From Candidatus Zixiibacteriota bacterium (GTDB lineage: Bacteria > Zixibacteria > MSB-5A5 > GN15 > FEB-12), in assembly GCA_029860345.1 (NCBI GenBank), contig JAOUBJ010000006.1, positions 62,001-126,000 of the forward strand: a stretch of 64,000 nucleotides of DNA. Direction: 5' to 3'. The notes beneath the pieces are model-generated. The model saw only the letters and a program-made list of their open reading frames with translations. It was not told where the DNA came from and ran no database searches. This document shows, one piece after another, positions 27,498-37,205 of this stretch (position 1 is its first letter; each line of letters begins with the position of its first letter). The position numbers and the translations under genes are program-made.

Positions 27498-29021
27498 TCA
27501 CCCTGGGCTGATGCCGTAGATATCCGCATACTTGTCGTACAAGTATTCTATCAGCGGTCGATGCGACAGCGGTTTGCCGGTAACGTGCTTGCACAAGTCG
27601 GCGGCGTAGTATCTGGCGCCCTGGCCGTGAATCTTCTCCCCCAGCCAGCAGAACAACCGATCGAATTTCCCGTTTGAGAAGTCATCCAGCAAGCCGGGGA
27701 GATCTTTCTGTGCCTGCGTCCAGTATTGGGCGGCATGCATGTTGCCAAGAGCGTAGGTCGGGAAATAACCGAAAATCCCGTGCGACCAATGAACATCCTG
27801 CAAACAACCGTTGGCATCCTTGTCGACTTCAAAACCAAGATAGTCCTTGAATCGTTCGTTCCACTGACCTGGGATGTCGGCAACCTTGATATCGCCCGCG
27901 ATGATAGCTCGCTCAAGTTCAAAGCGCAGCATAATGTGAAGATTGTAGGTGGCTTCGTCCGCTTCCACCCGGATATATGACGGCGACACCCAATTCATGG
28001 CGGCGTGGAAATCGTCAAGGCCGACGCCTTGAGTTTCCTCCGGGAAAAGGCGTTGCAACTGCGGAAAGAAGTAGACCCAGAACTGGCGCGAACGGCCGAC
28101 CATATTCTCCCACATCCGGGACTGCGATTCGTGGATAGCCAGAGAGTCCGTTTCACCCATCGGCGTACCCCAATGCTCTTTGTCCGGGCGCGTCATGTCA
28201 TACAGAGCGTGGCCGGCCTCGTGCATACCACCGGTCAATCCCTCGGCGATGTCATTTGGATAGTACCGAGTGAGAATCCGCGTATCAAGCGGACCCAGTT
28301 CGTTGCATGAAGGGTGCACGGTTTCATCAACCCGACCCGCCTGGAAATCATAGCCTATTGCTGCCGCTACAGCCTCAGAAAATACGCGCTGACGGTCGAC
28401 GTCGTAAGGGCGTTTGAGAATTCCAATATCCGGTTTTCTGGGCGCATCCTTTATCTTGCCGATAAGTTCCACCAGATCACTGCGCAACCCCTTGAAAGCC
28501 GTCTCCACCTCCTGGACTTTTGCCCCCGGTTCGAATTCATCCAGCAAGGCGTCATACGGTTCGGTGGTGAAGCCTATGTAATCAGCTTTGCGGCGGCACA
28601 GATCGATGATCTTCTCAAGAATGGGAGCAAACTGGGCAAACTGGGAGTCTTTGCGAGCCTGTGCCCACACTTCCGACGCTTTTGATGTCGTCCGTGCGAA
28701 TTCTGAGACAAACTCGGTCGGCAGTTTAGTTTCACGATCATACAAACGCCGCCACTCGCGAACATTGACCGCGATCGGAGTGTCGGGATCGGCCACCAAG
28801 TCCGACTGCTGGACGGTAGTAAGCAACTCGTCGATTTTGGTATCGGTGAACCACTGATGCGTCAACCGGCTGATCTGAGCCATTTGTTCAGCACGATGAT
28901 CAACGGCTTTCCTGGGCAGGTAGGCTTCCTGATCCCAGTATAAGACGCCACCGGTTGATTGAAGGATAGCTATCTCTTTCATGTGGCTGATTAGTTCTGC
29001 ATAAGCTTCCTGAGCAGTCAT
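27498..29021 (-). CDS. Thermostable carboxypeptidase, M32 (Taq) family
   Basis: 507 residues from ATG 29021; the ATG six bases upstream would leave no spacing to AGGAG. M32 metallocarboxypeptidases remove C-terminal residues, except proline, using Zn or Co. The zinc site is HEAGH in GGMHEAGHALYDM; the helix with the third ligand is IHESQSRMWENMVGRS. The segment HPSCNELGPLDTRILTRY corresponds to the usual HPF...D.RITTRY motif, with Ser replacing the Phe of HPF. WSHGIFGYFPTYALGNMHAAQ is also typical. Cytosolic, stand-alone. Confidence 0.93.
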   Translation of the reverse strand: MTAQEAYAELISHMKEIAILQSTGGVLYWDQEAYLPRKAVDHRAEQMAQISRLTHQWFTDTKIDELLTTVQQSDLVADPDTPIAVNVREWRRLYDRETKLPTEFVSEFARTTSKASEVWAQARKDSQFAQFAPILEKIIDLCRRKADYIGFTTEPYDALLDEFEPGAKVQEVETAFKGLRSDLVELIGKIKDAPRKPDIGILKRPYDVDRQRVFSEAVAAAIGYDFQAGRVDETVHPSCNELGPLDTRILTRYYPNDIAEGLTGGMHEAGHALYDMTRPDKEHWGTPMGETDSLAIHESQSRMWENMVGRSRQFWVYFFPQLQRLFPEETQGVGLDDFHAAMNWVSPSYIRVEADEATYNLHIMLRFELERAIIAGDIKVADIPGQWNERFKDYLGFEVDKDANGCLQDVHWSHGIFGYFPTYALGNMHAAQYWTQAQKDLPGLLDDFSNGKFDRLFCWLGEKIHGQGARYYAADLCKHVTGKPLSHRPLIEYLYDKYADIYGISPG

Positions 29022-29446
29022 TCTCATCTCCTGTGTCTGTGGACGTTGCCACCGCCTCGTATAACCTTAAGCTGTGTTATACAGGTAACAAAATCCACAG
29101 CCACACTCAAGCTCCAAATCGGCATGCAACTGATGTGAGCAGGTACCGTCCGGCACCTAATTGCCGGATCAAAGACTGAGGCATTACATTGGCTGAGAAG
29201 TTGAAACTGTGGAATCAGTATCGGTCAGAAAAAAGACGGGCGCGTGGCCGGGGGGACGACCACACGCCCTGTGGGGGAGGGCTAACGACTCCATCCAAGA
29301 AGCAAGAGGAGTTCAGGCAGCAGAAGTCCCGGGTCTGCTGCACCTCGCTCCGCAGACCCGGAGTGCACAACCGCTCCGAGCCAATGACTCAGGTAGCGTC
29401 GCCGGTTCCCTTACACAAAACATCAAGCACACACTTCTGATTCCAT
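29022..29446. repeat. Intergenic region with one strong inverted repeat
   Basis: No gene is supported. 29329-29361 is CCGGGTCTGC/GCAGACCCGG, ten-base perfect arms around a 13-base loop. A short plus-strand frame here shows no ribosome site or family similarity. The AT-rich part (29040-29100) is likely the promoter region of the M32 gene. Confidence 0.55.
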
Positions 29447-31126
29447 TCAATCCGTTTTCGATACTTTGAAACGCGCCACCATCTGCTCAAGACCCTCGGC
29501 TTGACGATTCAGTTCCTCGGCGGCAGCCGACGACTGGTCGGCCCCCTTGGCTGAGTCCTGAACTATTGAGGCGACGTTTTCAATGTTCTTCGATATCTGT
29601 TCAGCGGCGGTTGACTGCTGCTCGGAGGCGGTCGCGATCTGCTGAATCATGTCCATGACGCGCTCCGAGACATTCACGATCTCATTGAGACTGGCGCCGG
29701 CTTTGTCGGCCAGTTCGCGGCCGTTGTCGACCTCTTTGACGCCGGTTTCCATCGATTGCACCGCTTCGTTGGTCTCGCTTTGGATGCCTTTGATCATGCT
29801 GGTTATTTCACCGGTCGCTTGTCCGGTCCGCTCGGCCAATTTGCGAACCTCGTCGGCCACTACGGCGAAACCACGACCCTGCTCACCGGCTCGGGCGGCC
29901 TCAATGGCGGCGTTCAAAGCCAACAGGTTTGTCTGGTCGGCGATGTCGTCAATGACTGAGACAATCTCACCGATCTGATCGGCCGATTTGGCCAGTTTAC
30001 CGATAGACTGGGCCGACTCGCGAACGACGTCGGCGATAGCCTGCATACCCTGGATAGTGTCACTGACAATCTGGCCGCCGGTTCCGGCGGTATCGGCCGC
30101 GTTCTTTGAGGATTCTTTGGCGTCGGCGGCGTTTCGGGCCGACTCTACAATTGTCGCACTCATCTGTTCGACAGCCGTTGAAACCTGACCCACTTGCTGC
30201 GCCTGATCGTTGGCGCCGCGTGACATCTCCTCCGACGAAGATGCGATTTCGCGGGCAGCCGTCACCAGTTGCATGGAAGTCTCGGCGAGTTGCCTTACTA
30301 TATCGGTCAGGTTACTTGTCATAGACTTAAACGATTCACCCAGGACATCCTGCTCCGAGCGCGGCTGCACGTCGACAGTCAAGTCGCCTGAGGCTATTCG
30401 TTCGGAGGCCTCGCTCAACTCTCGCAAGAAAGCTATTAGTTTCTCAAACGACTTAGACAGCAATCCCACCTCGCCCTTGGACTTGGTGTTGGGCGCCCAG
30501 CGAATGTCGCCTAAGGCCACCGCTTCGGCAGCTTTGGCCATTTCAGAGATCGGTCGGCCTATATGATTGCCGAGGGCGACGCCTAACACGACGGTCATGA
30601 CCGTCGCGGCCAGAGCGACCAGCAGAGCCAGCAACGAATTGGCCGAGGCTCGGTCGGCCAGGAAGCGTTTGGAGAAATCTATCTCGACGAATCCGACCAT
30701 CGCGCCGTCGGAATCACGCAGCGGTGCGCAGGTCATCGACAACTCATCGGTCTCCTGCACGACCAGCTCGGTCACATCCTGAAAGGAGCCGCGACTTCCT
30801 TCCTGGCCGTTGAGGCTGCGCAGAAAGTTCCGGTCGCGGTCGTAGACCCGTACATCGGAGACAGTGGCGTGGTCCATGTTGTCTTCCTGCCGAGCTGCGG
30901 CAATGCTGTGTTCCAGCGCGGCGCCGTCATCGAACTCCATCGTCTGAATGCCCAGGGCCAGGTTCTCGGCCATCAGGTCGGCCATGAAACGGATATCGTT
31001 GGCCAGCACCTCCTCGCCAAGCGAGCGGGCCTGCCATGGCGCCACCAGCGACATGTAGAGCCCAAGCACCACGCCTATGCCGACCACCACACCGACCAGT
31101 TTGAACCTTATTGAATCAGTTTTCAT
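29447..31126 (-). CDS. Methyl-accepting chemotaxis-type transducer with CHASE8-like periplasmic domain
   Basis: 559 residues. TM1 is about 10-29 and TM2 about 165-185. The periplasmic part between them ([22 protein letters not shown], then [21 protein letters not shown]) resembles the CHASE8 sensor of YfiN-type proteins. A HAMP domain ([21 protein letters not shown]) follows, then the coiled-coil signalling domain with the conserved tip [20 protein letters not shown] and [18 protein letters not shown]. There is no C-terminal NWETF-type pentapeptide, and no che genes are nearby. It is last in a four-gene run with TonB receptor, porin and YfiR-like protein. AAAGGAG precedes the ATG. Confidence 0.93.
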   Translation of the reverse strand: MKTDSIRFKLVGVVVGIGVVLGLYMSLVAPWQARSLGEEVLANDIRFMADLMAENLALGIQTMEFDDGAALEHSIAAARQEDNMDHATVSDVRVYDRDRNFLRSLNGQEGSRGSFQDVTELVVQETDELSMTCAPLRDSDGAMVGFVEIDFSKRFLADRASANSLLALLVALAATVMTVVLGVALGNHIGRPISEMAKAAEAVALGDIRWAPNTKSKGEVGLLSKSFEKLIAFLRELSEASERIASGDLTVDVQPRSEQDVLGESFKSMTSNLTDIVRQLAETSMQLVTAAREIASSSEEMSRGANDQAQQVGQVSTAVEQMSATIVESARNAADAKESSKNAADTAGTGGQIVSDTIQGMQAIADVVRESAQSIGKLAKSADQIGEIVSVIDDIADQTNLLALNAAIEAARAGEQGRGFAVVADEVRKLAERTGQATGEITSMIKGIQSETNEAVQSMETGVKEVDNGRELADKAGASLNEIVNVSERVMDMIQQIATASEQQSTAAEQISKNIENVASIVQDSAKGADQSSAAAEELNRQAEGLEQMVARFKVSKTD

Positions 31127-31188
31127 TATCTACTCCTTTGTCCGAGTGAGCTACACCACAAAGGTGTGCTGCACGACGGTCGTCCCGT

Positions 31189-31707
31189 TCACTTGACGGT
31201 CTTTGCAATCTTCATGATGGCCGGATTCCAGTCCCGTCCCTCCGCTTTGGAGGAAGCCAGATTGAGTGTTACCTGCGGCTTGCCGTCATCACCTACGCCC
31301 AGGGCGAGAGTGATTCCATCGGTTGCCAGGTCGGGCTGATTGGTAACGCTCAGCACTTTCTCAGCTTGGGTGTAGGCGGTTACGTCAGCCACTTTGGCCG
31401 CGTCGCCCAAACAGAGGATCGACGGTTTGTCAGTCGGCAGTCCGTCCCCATGGTCTACTGAGGCCAGGGTGGCCTTGCCGATCTTCTGACCAACGGCCCC
31501 CTTCAATTTGGCCGCCCACTCCTGAGCCCCTATCACGTAGATGGCGATGTCCCCACCGGCGGCCACCGTTTTCTCGAAACCGACCAGTTTCACGATCAAG
31601 GCAGCAGCTAATTCCGGCGGGGCGTCGGCGGCTTCCACCTGGCTCGGTACTGTCGACAAGAACAGCACCGCCACCAGTGTGCCCAGGCAAATAACGCGTA
31701 ACATCAT
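31189..31707 (-). CDS. YfiR/DUF4154-like periplasmic protein
   Basis: 172 residues with a signal peptide (VICLGTLVAVLFLSTVPSQVEA). The mature part has the YfiR order: a KLVGFEKTVAAGGDIAIYVIG strand, a Cys in PSILCLGD, a KVLSVTNQPDLATDGITLALG segment (the family's vLTVsd..fa..GG.i.l), and a NLASSKAEGRDWNPAIMKIAKTV ending (iN...a...gl.issklLkla). YfiR proteins bind and silence the periplasmic domain of a CHASE8-HAMP partner. Here the neighbour 62 bases downstream is such a transducer. An AAGGAG site precedes two consecutive ATGs; either may start. Confidence 0.72.
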   Translation of the reverse strand: MMLRVICLGTLVAVLFLSTVPSQVEAADAPPELAAALIVKLVGFEKTVAAGGDIAIYVIGAQEWAAKLKGAVGQKIGKATLASVDHGDGLPTDKPSILCLGDAAKVADVTAYTQAEKVLSVTNQPDLATDGITLALGVGDDGKPQVTLNLASSKAEGRDWNPAIMKIAKTVK

Positions 31708-31824
31708 ACTATCTCCTTTAGTGCAGTCAGCCTATCTTCACTCCCCCACACCCGGGCGGCAGCGCCCAGGTGGCCGGCCGCCGCGTAATCCCGAACGGCC
31801 GACCGAGGGATCATGTCGACGCCA

Positions 31825-33129
31825 TCAATTGAACAAATAGGACACGTCAAACCGAAACTCGGGATAGCTCTCGGTATTGCCGTTGAACTTCTGGATGTGG
31901 GCGCTGTGGTCCAACTTGATGGCCACTTTGTCGACCGGCTTGTAAGACATACCTACCGTGTACTTGTAGAATTTGCCGTCGTCGGCCACACCCGACTCAT
32001 TGTCGCCGCCGTAAGTTTTCTTGGCGATAGTCTCCGGGTTGTTCATCCAATCCCAAAAAACAAAGGGCGCAAAGGTGCCGTGTTCACTGTAGATAAAATA
32101 GCCCAACCGGACATAGCCGGTCTTGACGTCATAACTACCGTCGACGACCACATCGTCCACAGTGAGCGCATCGGTCGCCAGGTCTGAACTGGCGCCGAAG
32201 AAACGTCCCCGCTGCAATCCGTTCAAGGTTGTGCTCTGAGCCACGGTCAGGACGGCTTCCGGATCTCTTTTGAATTCGTGGTGAGCCTTCCAGTAGGCGG
32301 CTTTGATGAGCAGGTTCTTGACCTGCACCTCGGCGAAACCACCGATGACGTTATAATTGTCGCTGGCCATCCAGGGCAGCACACCACCGGAGGGTGAGCC
32401 GTCACCGACGCCTTCGGACGGCGTTACATCGGCTGAGCCGATATTCGATAGATAACCGGACAGGCCGATGACGGCCTTGCCGTGGATCTTCGCCCGCAAA
32501 TCCCATCCGAGCGGGATCAAGTCTTCAGCCGGGCCGTTTTCACCGTTGTCGGTCGAGAGACTGTAGGACCATGTGGTCGACTTACCGGGGAATTGGCCGT
32601 GCACCTCGAAAGTGGTCAGACGAGGCAGGATCAAATGGTCACCGTCGAAAAGTTCCGGCGGCTCGATGCCCAGATAGGTCGGCACTTCGTCCAGTTTCTC
32701 GTTGAATAATCCAAACTTGCGGTACATCTTACCGAGCTTGAATTGAAGAGCATCGCGGACTTTGATATTACCCCACATATTACGCACTTCCATCTCCTCG
32801 GTGGCGACGTTGACGAAAGTCTCGATGTTCTTGGCCGGATTGGCGCGCACAAACAGGTGAAAGTGCGGCAGACTCCACTCGTGTGGTGCCGTCGTCTTCA
32901 CCGTTTGGCCGTTCTCAATCGACAGTTCACCGAAAACCTTCTCCACGTTGGCGCTCATGTAGCCGTAAATGGTCAAGCCTTCTTTCGCCTCCTCGGTGAA
33001 CTCCATGCCCATTAGTTCCTCAATAGACAGGTCGAGCAGGTTCCCTTCCTCGGCCATGACCGGCGGTGTTGCCATTAGCACCACTGCAAACAGTCCTGTC
33101 AGAAACAAGCTGGTGTGTTTGGTAGCCAT
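31825..33129 (-). CDS. Porin-like outer-membrane beta-barrel protein
   Basis: 434 residues. A signal peptide (SLFLTGLFAVVLMATPPVMA) is followed by LLDLSIEELMGMEFTEEAKEGL, then a long alternating-hydrophobic region with barrel-like segments (LTIYGYMSANVEKVF, LQFKLGKMYRKFGLFNEK, KTGYVRLGYFIYS, YTVGMSYKPVDKVAIKLDH), ending FRFDVSYLFN with a terminal-strand-like aromatic pattern. It looks like the family of outer-membrane proteins found beside YfiR-like and TonB genes. A substrate cannot be named. GGAAGGGAT lies before the ATG. Confidence 0.72.
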   Translation of the reverse strand: MATKHTSLFLTGLFAVVLMATPPVMAEEGNLLDLSIEELMGMEFTEEAKEGLTIYGYMSANVEKVFGELSIENGQTVKTTAPHEWSLPHFHLFVRANPAKNIETFVNVATEEMEVRNMWGNIKVRDALQFKLGKMYRKFGLFNEKLDEVPTYLGIEPPELFDGDHLILPRLTTFEVHGQFPGKSTTWSYSLSTDNGENGPAEDLIPLGWDLRAKIHGKAVIGLSGYLSNIGSADVTPSEGVGDGSPSGGVLPWMASDNYNVIGGFAEVQVKNLLIKAAYWKAHHEFKRDPEAVLTVAQSTTLNGLQRGRFFGASSDLATDALTVDDVVVDGSYDVKTGYVRLGYFIYSEHGTFAPFVFWDWMNNPETIAKKTYGGDNESGVADDGKFYKYTVGMSYKPVDKVAIKLDHSAHIQKFNGNTESYPEFRFDVSYLFN

Positions 33130-33229
33130 GAGTGTATCCCTTCCTCTAGATTAGTGTATTCCTCTCAATACCGAATCTACCGTCCTTGTTAATCCCTGCG
33201 TCCATTTGTGTTATCTGCAGCCCTGCCCG

Positions 33230-35650
33230 TCAAATGTCCAACGACATTCCAAGTCCGAACTTCGCACCGATCTTACTCAAGGTAGTGTTACCCAGGGGAT
33301 TCGTACTGACTACCCTGCCTTTGTTGAACACATCGTTTCCAAAGGCGAATGCGGTCAACCTATCGTCCATTAACATCTTTTCCAGCCGGACATTGACAAT
33401 CGTCCGAGCGCCGTCCGTGGCCACTTCGGTGCCGGTGGCTGCAAGCAGGCTTGGATATCTTTGCCTGATGTAATCATAATTGCTCTGACTTGAGTATTCG
33501 GTGGCGTGGATGAGTCCGACATTCATACCGATTTCCCCGGGCACACGGAACATACCGCGGACCTTCCACAGGTGCTTCGGCATCACGGAAGTCTCTGGTG
33601 TGTTGTCGATTTCGCTGGGACTCAACAGACTGATGTCGAATTCATCGTTCTCTTGGTATTCCCACTCAGAGTGAGTGTAAGAATGGGCCACTTCGAACTT
33701 GGTTCCTTTCGAAGGCACGAATCTGAACATTGACTCGACTCCGTAGGTGGTTCCTTTGATGTAATTCCCATACAGGTAGTAATCCACACTCTGGCCCGCA
33801 ACGACCGGGGATTCCGTATCATCCAGGATCGGAGCTGCCGAAGCCGCGATACCATCGGTAATATTCGAGTAGTACAGGTTCGATTCGAACGAGTATCTCT
33901 TTTCAAGGTTTGCCCTGAAGCCCAACTCAAATGTCTGGAACCGGGTAGGTACGGTTTTATTACCATTGATGACACCAACGTTGTCGGGCAATCCCGCCCT
34001 GATTCCTCCGGCGGCAGCGGTGATCGCGGCTTGTCCAGCTTCGGAGGCAACAAATGCCGTGGCCGCAGCGGTGGCCGTTGCGTCGGCCGTACCCGCGTCT
34101 CCTCCGGCAGCCAGTACGCCGTCATACGCTTGCTGATACACATTGTCGTACACCCCCTGGGTGGCCATTCCAAAAACAGTCTCATCGGAAAGAGTCTGCA
34201 ATAATAGCAGATCGATATTCGTGTTGTTGTAGCCGGGGGTGGTATAGGATTGCGTGAAACCACCCCACAGGGTAAAGTCCCTGGAAGGAACAAAAGAGAA
34301 TTTCGCCATCGGTGACAGGTAATAGTCATCGTCCAGCAGCTTATAGTTTTCCGCCTTGAGCCCCAGGAGCAGGTTGACCTTGCCATCGAGCAGCTTGATT
34401 TTGTCCTGGACAAACCCACCACTCAAGGACTCCTTGTTATTCGGATCGAGATACCTGACGGCGTCCACGGCATTAACGTCATGTATATCAAAACTCACTA
34501 TCCGGTAGTTGACTCCCAGGCTGAAATCGTGGAGTGTGCCAACAGGGAAATTGTCCTGCGCCTCGATGTCAACAATGGAGTTCCTTACTTTGTAGCCGCC
34601 CAACAGATTCAGAAAATCGTTTTCGACGTTTGTTGATACGCGGGCAAAGAGACTGTGGTTATCGTTGAACCTGTGATCATATCTCACATTTCCGACAAAT
34701 CTGTTTCGATTGATATCATTCTCAACCAGAACATCCTGACCGTGAATCAACGATAGTTCGGTGTCATAGTTCGTATAGGTGGTCTGCGCTGCTGAATTAT
34801 AGTGTCCGCCGAAGGACATCTCGGTATTCTCTCCCAGTTGATACGCAGCTTTGGCGCCGCCACTGTACATTGTTGACGTCTCAAAGTCGGAGGAAAATCT
34901 ATTGGTAATCAAAGTGTCGTTTCCGGTCTCACCATTGGGGACCTCTATCGTCTCTCCTTGAAACTCCGGTAGAACACCATACCCGTCAAACTTCCTCACT
35001 TTTGCATATACAGACGCAACCAAACGGTCATTAACCTGGCCTCCGGCTCTTGCGGTGAAATTGCCGTAGGTCGGAGATGCACCGTCGACGCGCAAGCTGA
35101 GTCCATCACTGTTTTTGGGAGACTTGGTGAAGATATTTACAACGCCCGTGGCGGAATTGGCGCCATATACCGTGCCACCCGATCCTCTAATCACTTCGAT
35201 TCTCTGTACTTCATCCAGCGGTATGTCGAAATTGTGAAAGGAGAATGATGATGCCATATTGTCCAGGATTGGTGTACCATCCAACAGATACAACACGGTA
35301 CCACGGTTGCCGTTTACGGCCGGTGAATTTCGAATGACAGGGGCCACATGGCTGTATTCATCCTGAATGCCCCAGTAACCGGGCACGGTCATCAAGACCT
35401 CATGCAACGATGTTGCTCCACTGCTTTTGATATCATCCTCGGTCAGTACATACAAAGACGAGGCTACATCCTGAAGACGTTCCGCCTTTTTTGAAACCGA
35501 TGAGACTTCCAAATTGAGAAGATCATCCAAAGACATCTCCATCATGTCTTCTGTTGATTGAGCGTAGACTCGCGTTGATTCTGTGTTCATCAACGCCGGT
35601 CCGACCATAAGCAGGCCGATCAGAAACCGAGTGATCCGTTTTGCGGTCAT
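33230..35650 (-). CDS. TonB-dependent outer-membrane receptor
   Basis: 806 residues with a signal peptide. The N-terminal motif MSLDDLLNLEVSSVSKKAERLQDV precedes the plug (AASSLYVLTEDDIKSSGATSLHEVLMTVPG, LYLLDGTPILDN, VQRIEVIRGSGGTVYGANSATGVVNIFTK). The 22-strand barrel follows and ends KIGAKFGLGMSLDI. The extracellular part has an Ala-rich insert (AGGDAGTADATATAAATAF). It imports a scarce ligand (siderophore, cobalamin or other) with TonB-ExbBD energy; the ligand is not identifiable. First gene of the receptor-porin-YfiR-transducer run; GGAAGAGG lies before the ATG. Confidence 0.93.
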   Translation of the reverse strand: MTAKRITRFLIGLLMVGPALMNTESTRVYAQSTEDMMEMSLDDLLNLEVSSVSKKAERLQDVASSLYVLTEDDIKSSGATSLHEVLMTVPGYWGIQDEYSHVAPVIRNSPAVNGNRGTVLYLLDGTPILDNMASSFSFHNFDIPLDEVQRIEVIRGSGGTVYGANSATGVVNIFTKSPKNSDGLSLRVDGASPTYGNFTARAGGQVNDRLVASVYAKVRKFDGYGVLPEFQGETIEVPNGETGNDTLITNRFSSDFETSTMYSGGAKAAYQLGENTEMSFGGHYNSAAQTTYTNYDTELSLIHGQDVLVENDINRNRFVGNVRYDHRFNDNHSLFARVSTNVENDFLNLLGGYKVRNSIVDIEAQDNFPVGTLHDFSLGVNYRIVSFDIHDVNAVDAVRYLDPNNKESLSGGFVQDKIKLLDGKVNLLLGLKAENYKLLDDDYYLSPMAKFSFVPSRDFTLWGGFTQSYTTPGYNNTNIDLLLLQTLSDETVFGMATQGVYDNVYQQAYDGVLAAGGDAGTADATATAAATAFVASEAGQAAITAAAGGIRAGLPDNVGVINGNKTVPTRFQTFELGFRANLEKRYSFESNLYYSNITDGIAASAAPILDDTESPVVAGQSVDYYLYGNYIKGTTYGVESMFRFVPSKGTKFEVAHSYTHSEWEYQENDEFDISLLSPSEIDNTPETSVMPKHLWKVRGMFRVPGEIGMNVGLIHATEYSSQSNYDYIRQRYPSLLAATGTEVATDGARTIVNVRLEKMLMDDRLTAFAFGNDVFNKGRVVSTNPLGNTTLSKIGAKFGLGMSLDI

Positions 35651-35956
35651 GCTGATACCTCTTCCTTAAGATTACACTATTCTCTTTTGCTTCAAATACT
35701 GCCGTCCTTGAAAGACACTCGTCTTGATGTCTCTCATTCCCTGTTTCGATTTCCGAATCCTCTCTATCCCCGGCCTTCAGGCGCCATTTGTCAGCACGAG
35801 GCGCCCGTTGGCCGATGACTCGATCGGCCGTAAAGCAGAAGTGCAACTGCCATGACGACTAATCTAGAGTCTTTAGTCGGTAGTAGAGTCCTACAGTTGA
35901 CGGGCAAACTTAGGGTAGCGAATGGGTAGCCCAGTCCCTGTCGATTGCGCCTGATT
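35651..35956. promoter_or_regulatory. Upstream region of the TonB receptor operon, with repeats
   Basis: No gene is present. 35856-35879 is an inverted repeat with arms CGACTAA/TTAGTCG and a 10-base centre. 35912-35929 has two GGGTA units 11 bases apart (TACCC on the minus strand). Both lie upstream of the receptor start on the minus strand, so they are candidate operators. The repeated TACCC motif recurs upstream of the hybrid kinase and the giant PAS regulator. Confidence 0.4.
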
Positions 35957-36925
35957 CTACTGTTCGCCATCCTCCGTGCCTTGCTCCAAACGCTTAAGCG
36001 ACTTCTCCAGCGATACCCGCTTGCTGCGAATCCCCAGCTTTCGTCTGATATTCTTGCGGTGGGTCTGAACCGTTTGATTGGAGAGGCTCAGCACCGAAGC
36101 AATCTGCTTGGTGGCGAAACCCTGTCGGACCATATTGCATATCTGGATTTCGCGGGAGGTCAACCCTTCGCAGACTCGCTCCAGGTTCACGGCCGACGGT
36201 GAAAGCACCGACTTGAGGCAACTTTCCAGCACCTCGATAGAATGCCTTTCTGAGTCGCGGCAGCGTTCTTTCAGCTGCAGCAAAAGCGGCTCGACGACGC
36301 GTGAGATGTTGTGTTCGTAGACAGAGGCGACAGCTTGCTTCTCGATCTCGACGGTGGCAACAACTTCCTGCAGGGCGATAGACTTTCGCTTCAATTCCAG
36401 CCGGCTTTTGGCCAGGTCACGCTGAGAGTCCTCGAGCGCCTGGCCCAACGAGCCCTCGCCGGTCAGGTCCCGGCCGACGACAACGTAGAAACACTCGTCG
36501 GAGTGCCTGGCCGAGGTCAGCGAACACTTCCAGGTCAATGTCCGTTCTACCTCACTGCCTTTTCCCGGTCGTGAGTGACCCAGATCTATTGTCTGGCCCA
36601 ACTCAAGATTTCTGAGACCCTCGCGGACGCGGCTGGGCAGGGGGCCCTTTCCCTCCGACAGCACCTCCCATATCGGTTCGGACGGTCCGTCGTCCACCAC
36701 CGCCCCAAAGACCGACTGCCAATGGCTGTTGGCCGATACAATGCAGCCTGTGGCATCGACCACCGCGCAGCACAGATTCATACTGTCCAGCAGCCCCAAC
36801 GGCACTTGAACGCCGGATGACTCTATTTTGATCGAGTGGGCTGTCTGCCTTTCAGGGTCGGCTCCGGGTTCGGAACACCGGGTACTGTCACATTCATTTT
36901 CAGGAAACTCGCGCTGTCGGCTCAT
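35957..36925 (-). CDS. PAS-domain LuxR-type transcriptional regulator
   Basis: 322 residues. A PAS-like sensor domain is at about 45-155 (LLDSMNLCCAVVDATGCIVSANSHW). A long coil (about 160-235) contains ALQEVVATVEIEKQAVASVYEHNISRVVEPLLLQLKE. The LuxR/FixJ helix-turn-helix closes the protein (about 250-310): LTSREIQICNMVRQGFATKQIASVLSLSNQTVQTHRKNIRRKLG. There is no receiver domain, so ligand binding by PAS, not phosphorylation, should control DNA binding. It sits between the TonB receptor operon and the hybrid kinase, in the same orientation. Confidence 0.9.
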   Translation of the reverse strand: MSRQREFPENECDSTRCSEPGADPERQTAHSIKIESSGVQVPLGLLDSMNLCCAVVDATGCIVSANSHWQSVFGAVVDDGPSEPIWEVLSEGKGPLPSRVREGLRNLELGQTIDLGHSRPGKGSEVERTLTWKCSLTSARHSDECFYVVVGRDLTGEGSLGQALEDSQRDLAKSRLELKRKSIALQEVVATVEIEKQAVASVYEHNISRVVEPLLLQLKERCRDSERHSIEVLESCLKSVLSPSAVNLERVCEGLTSREIQICNMVRQGFATKQIASVLSLSNQTVQTHRKNIRRKLGIRSKRVSLEKSLKRLEQGTEDGEQ

Positions 36926-36972
36926 GATGTCCTATATCCTATGCTAAAACTGTTAACTCTACCGGGCGCAGG

Positions 36973-37058
36973 CAGGCGACTCGCCTGACTGTCTGTACCC
37001 GTTTGCGGCAGGTCTTGTCCGCCGCAGAGGAGACCAACAGATTCGTGTGACCTGCCGC
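36973..37058. repeat. Two palindromic repeats before the PAS-LuxR gene
   Basis: 36973-36989 is CAGGCGACTCGCCTGAC, a near-perfect palindrome found also at 15003 and 63615. 37005-37058 has identical ten-base arms GCGGCAGGTC/GACCTGCCGC, as at 15185 and 54214, with conserved flanking TTG and TGT inside the arms. Confidence 0.7.
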
Positions 37059-37205
37059 TTTGGTCTGACATGTACTCAGGTGTCAGGTCACAATCCAAGC
37101 CTTCAGCGTGGCTCAAGATTCGATTCAATTTTGCAAAACTGTTGTTGTATCTGCGCACTATCATACTCCGAATTACAGTTCTGGTCCGTGTTGCCCCCAC
37201 CGGGC

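Noticed and set aside
29189-29440. 83-residue plus-strand frame in the gap after the M32 gene
   Set aside because: No ribosome site, runs through a strong inverted repeat, and no similarity to known proteins.
33622-34422. 266-residue minus-strand frame within the TonB receptor gene
   Set aside because: Shadow of the receptor in another frame; the receptor frame has full plug and barrel motifs.
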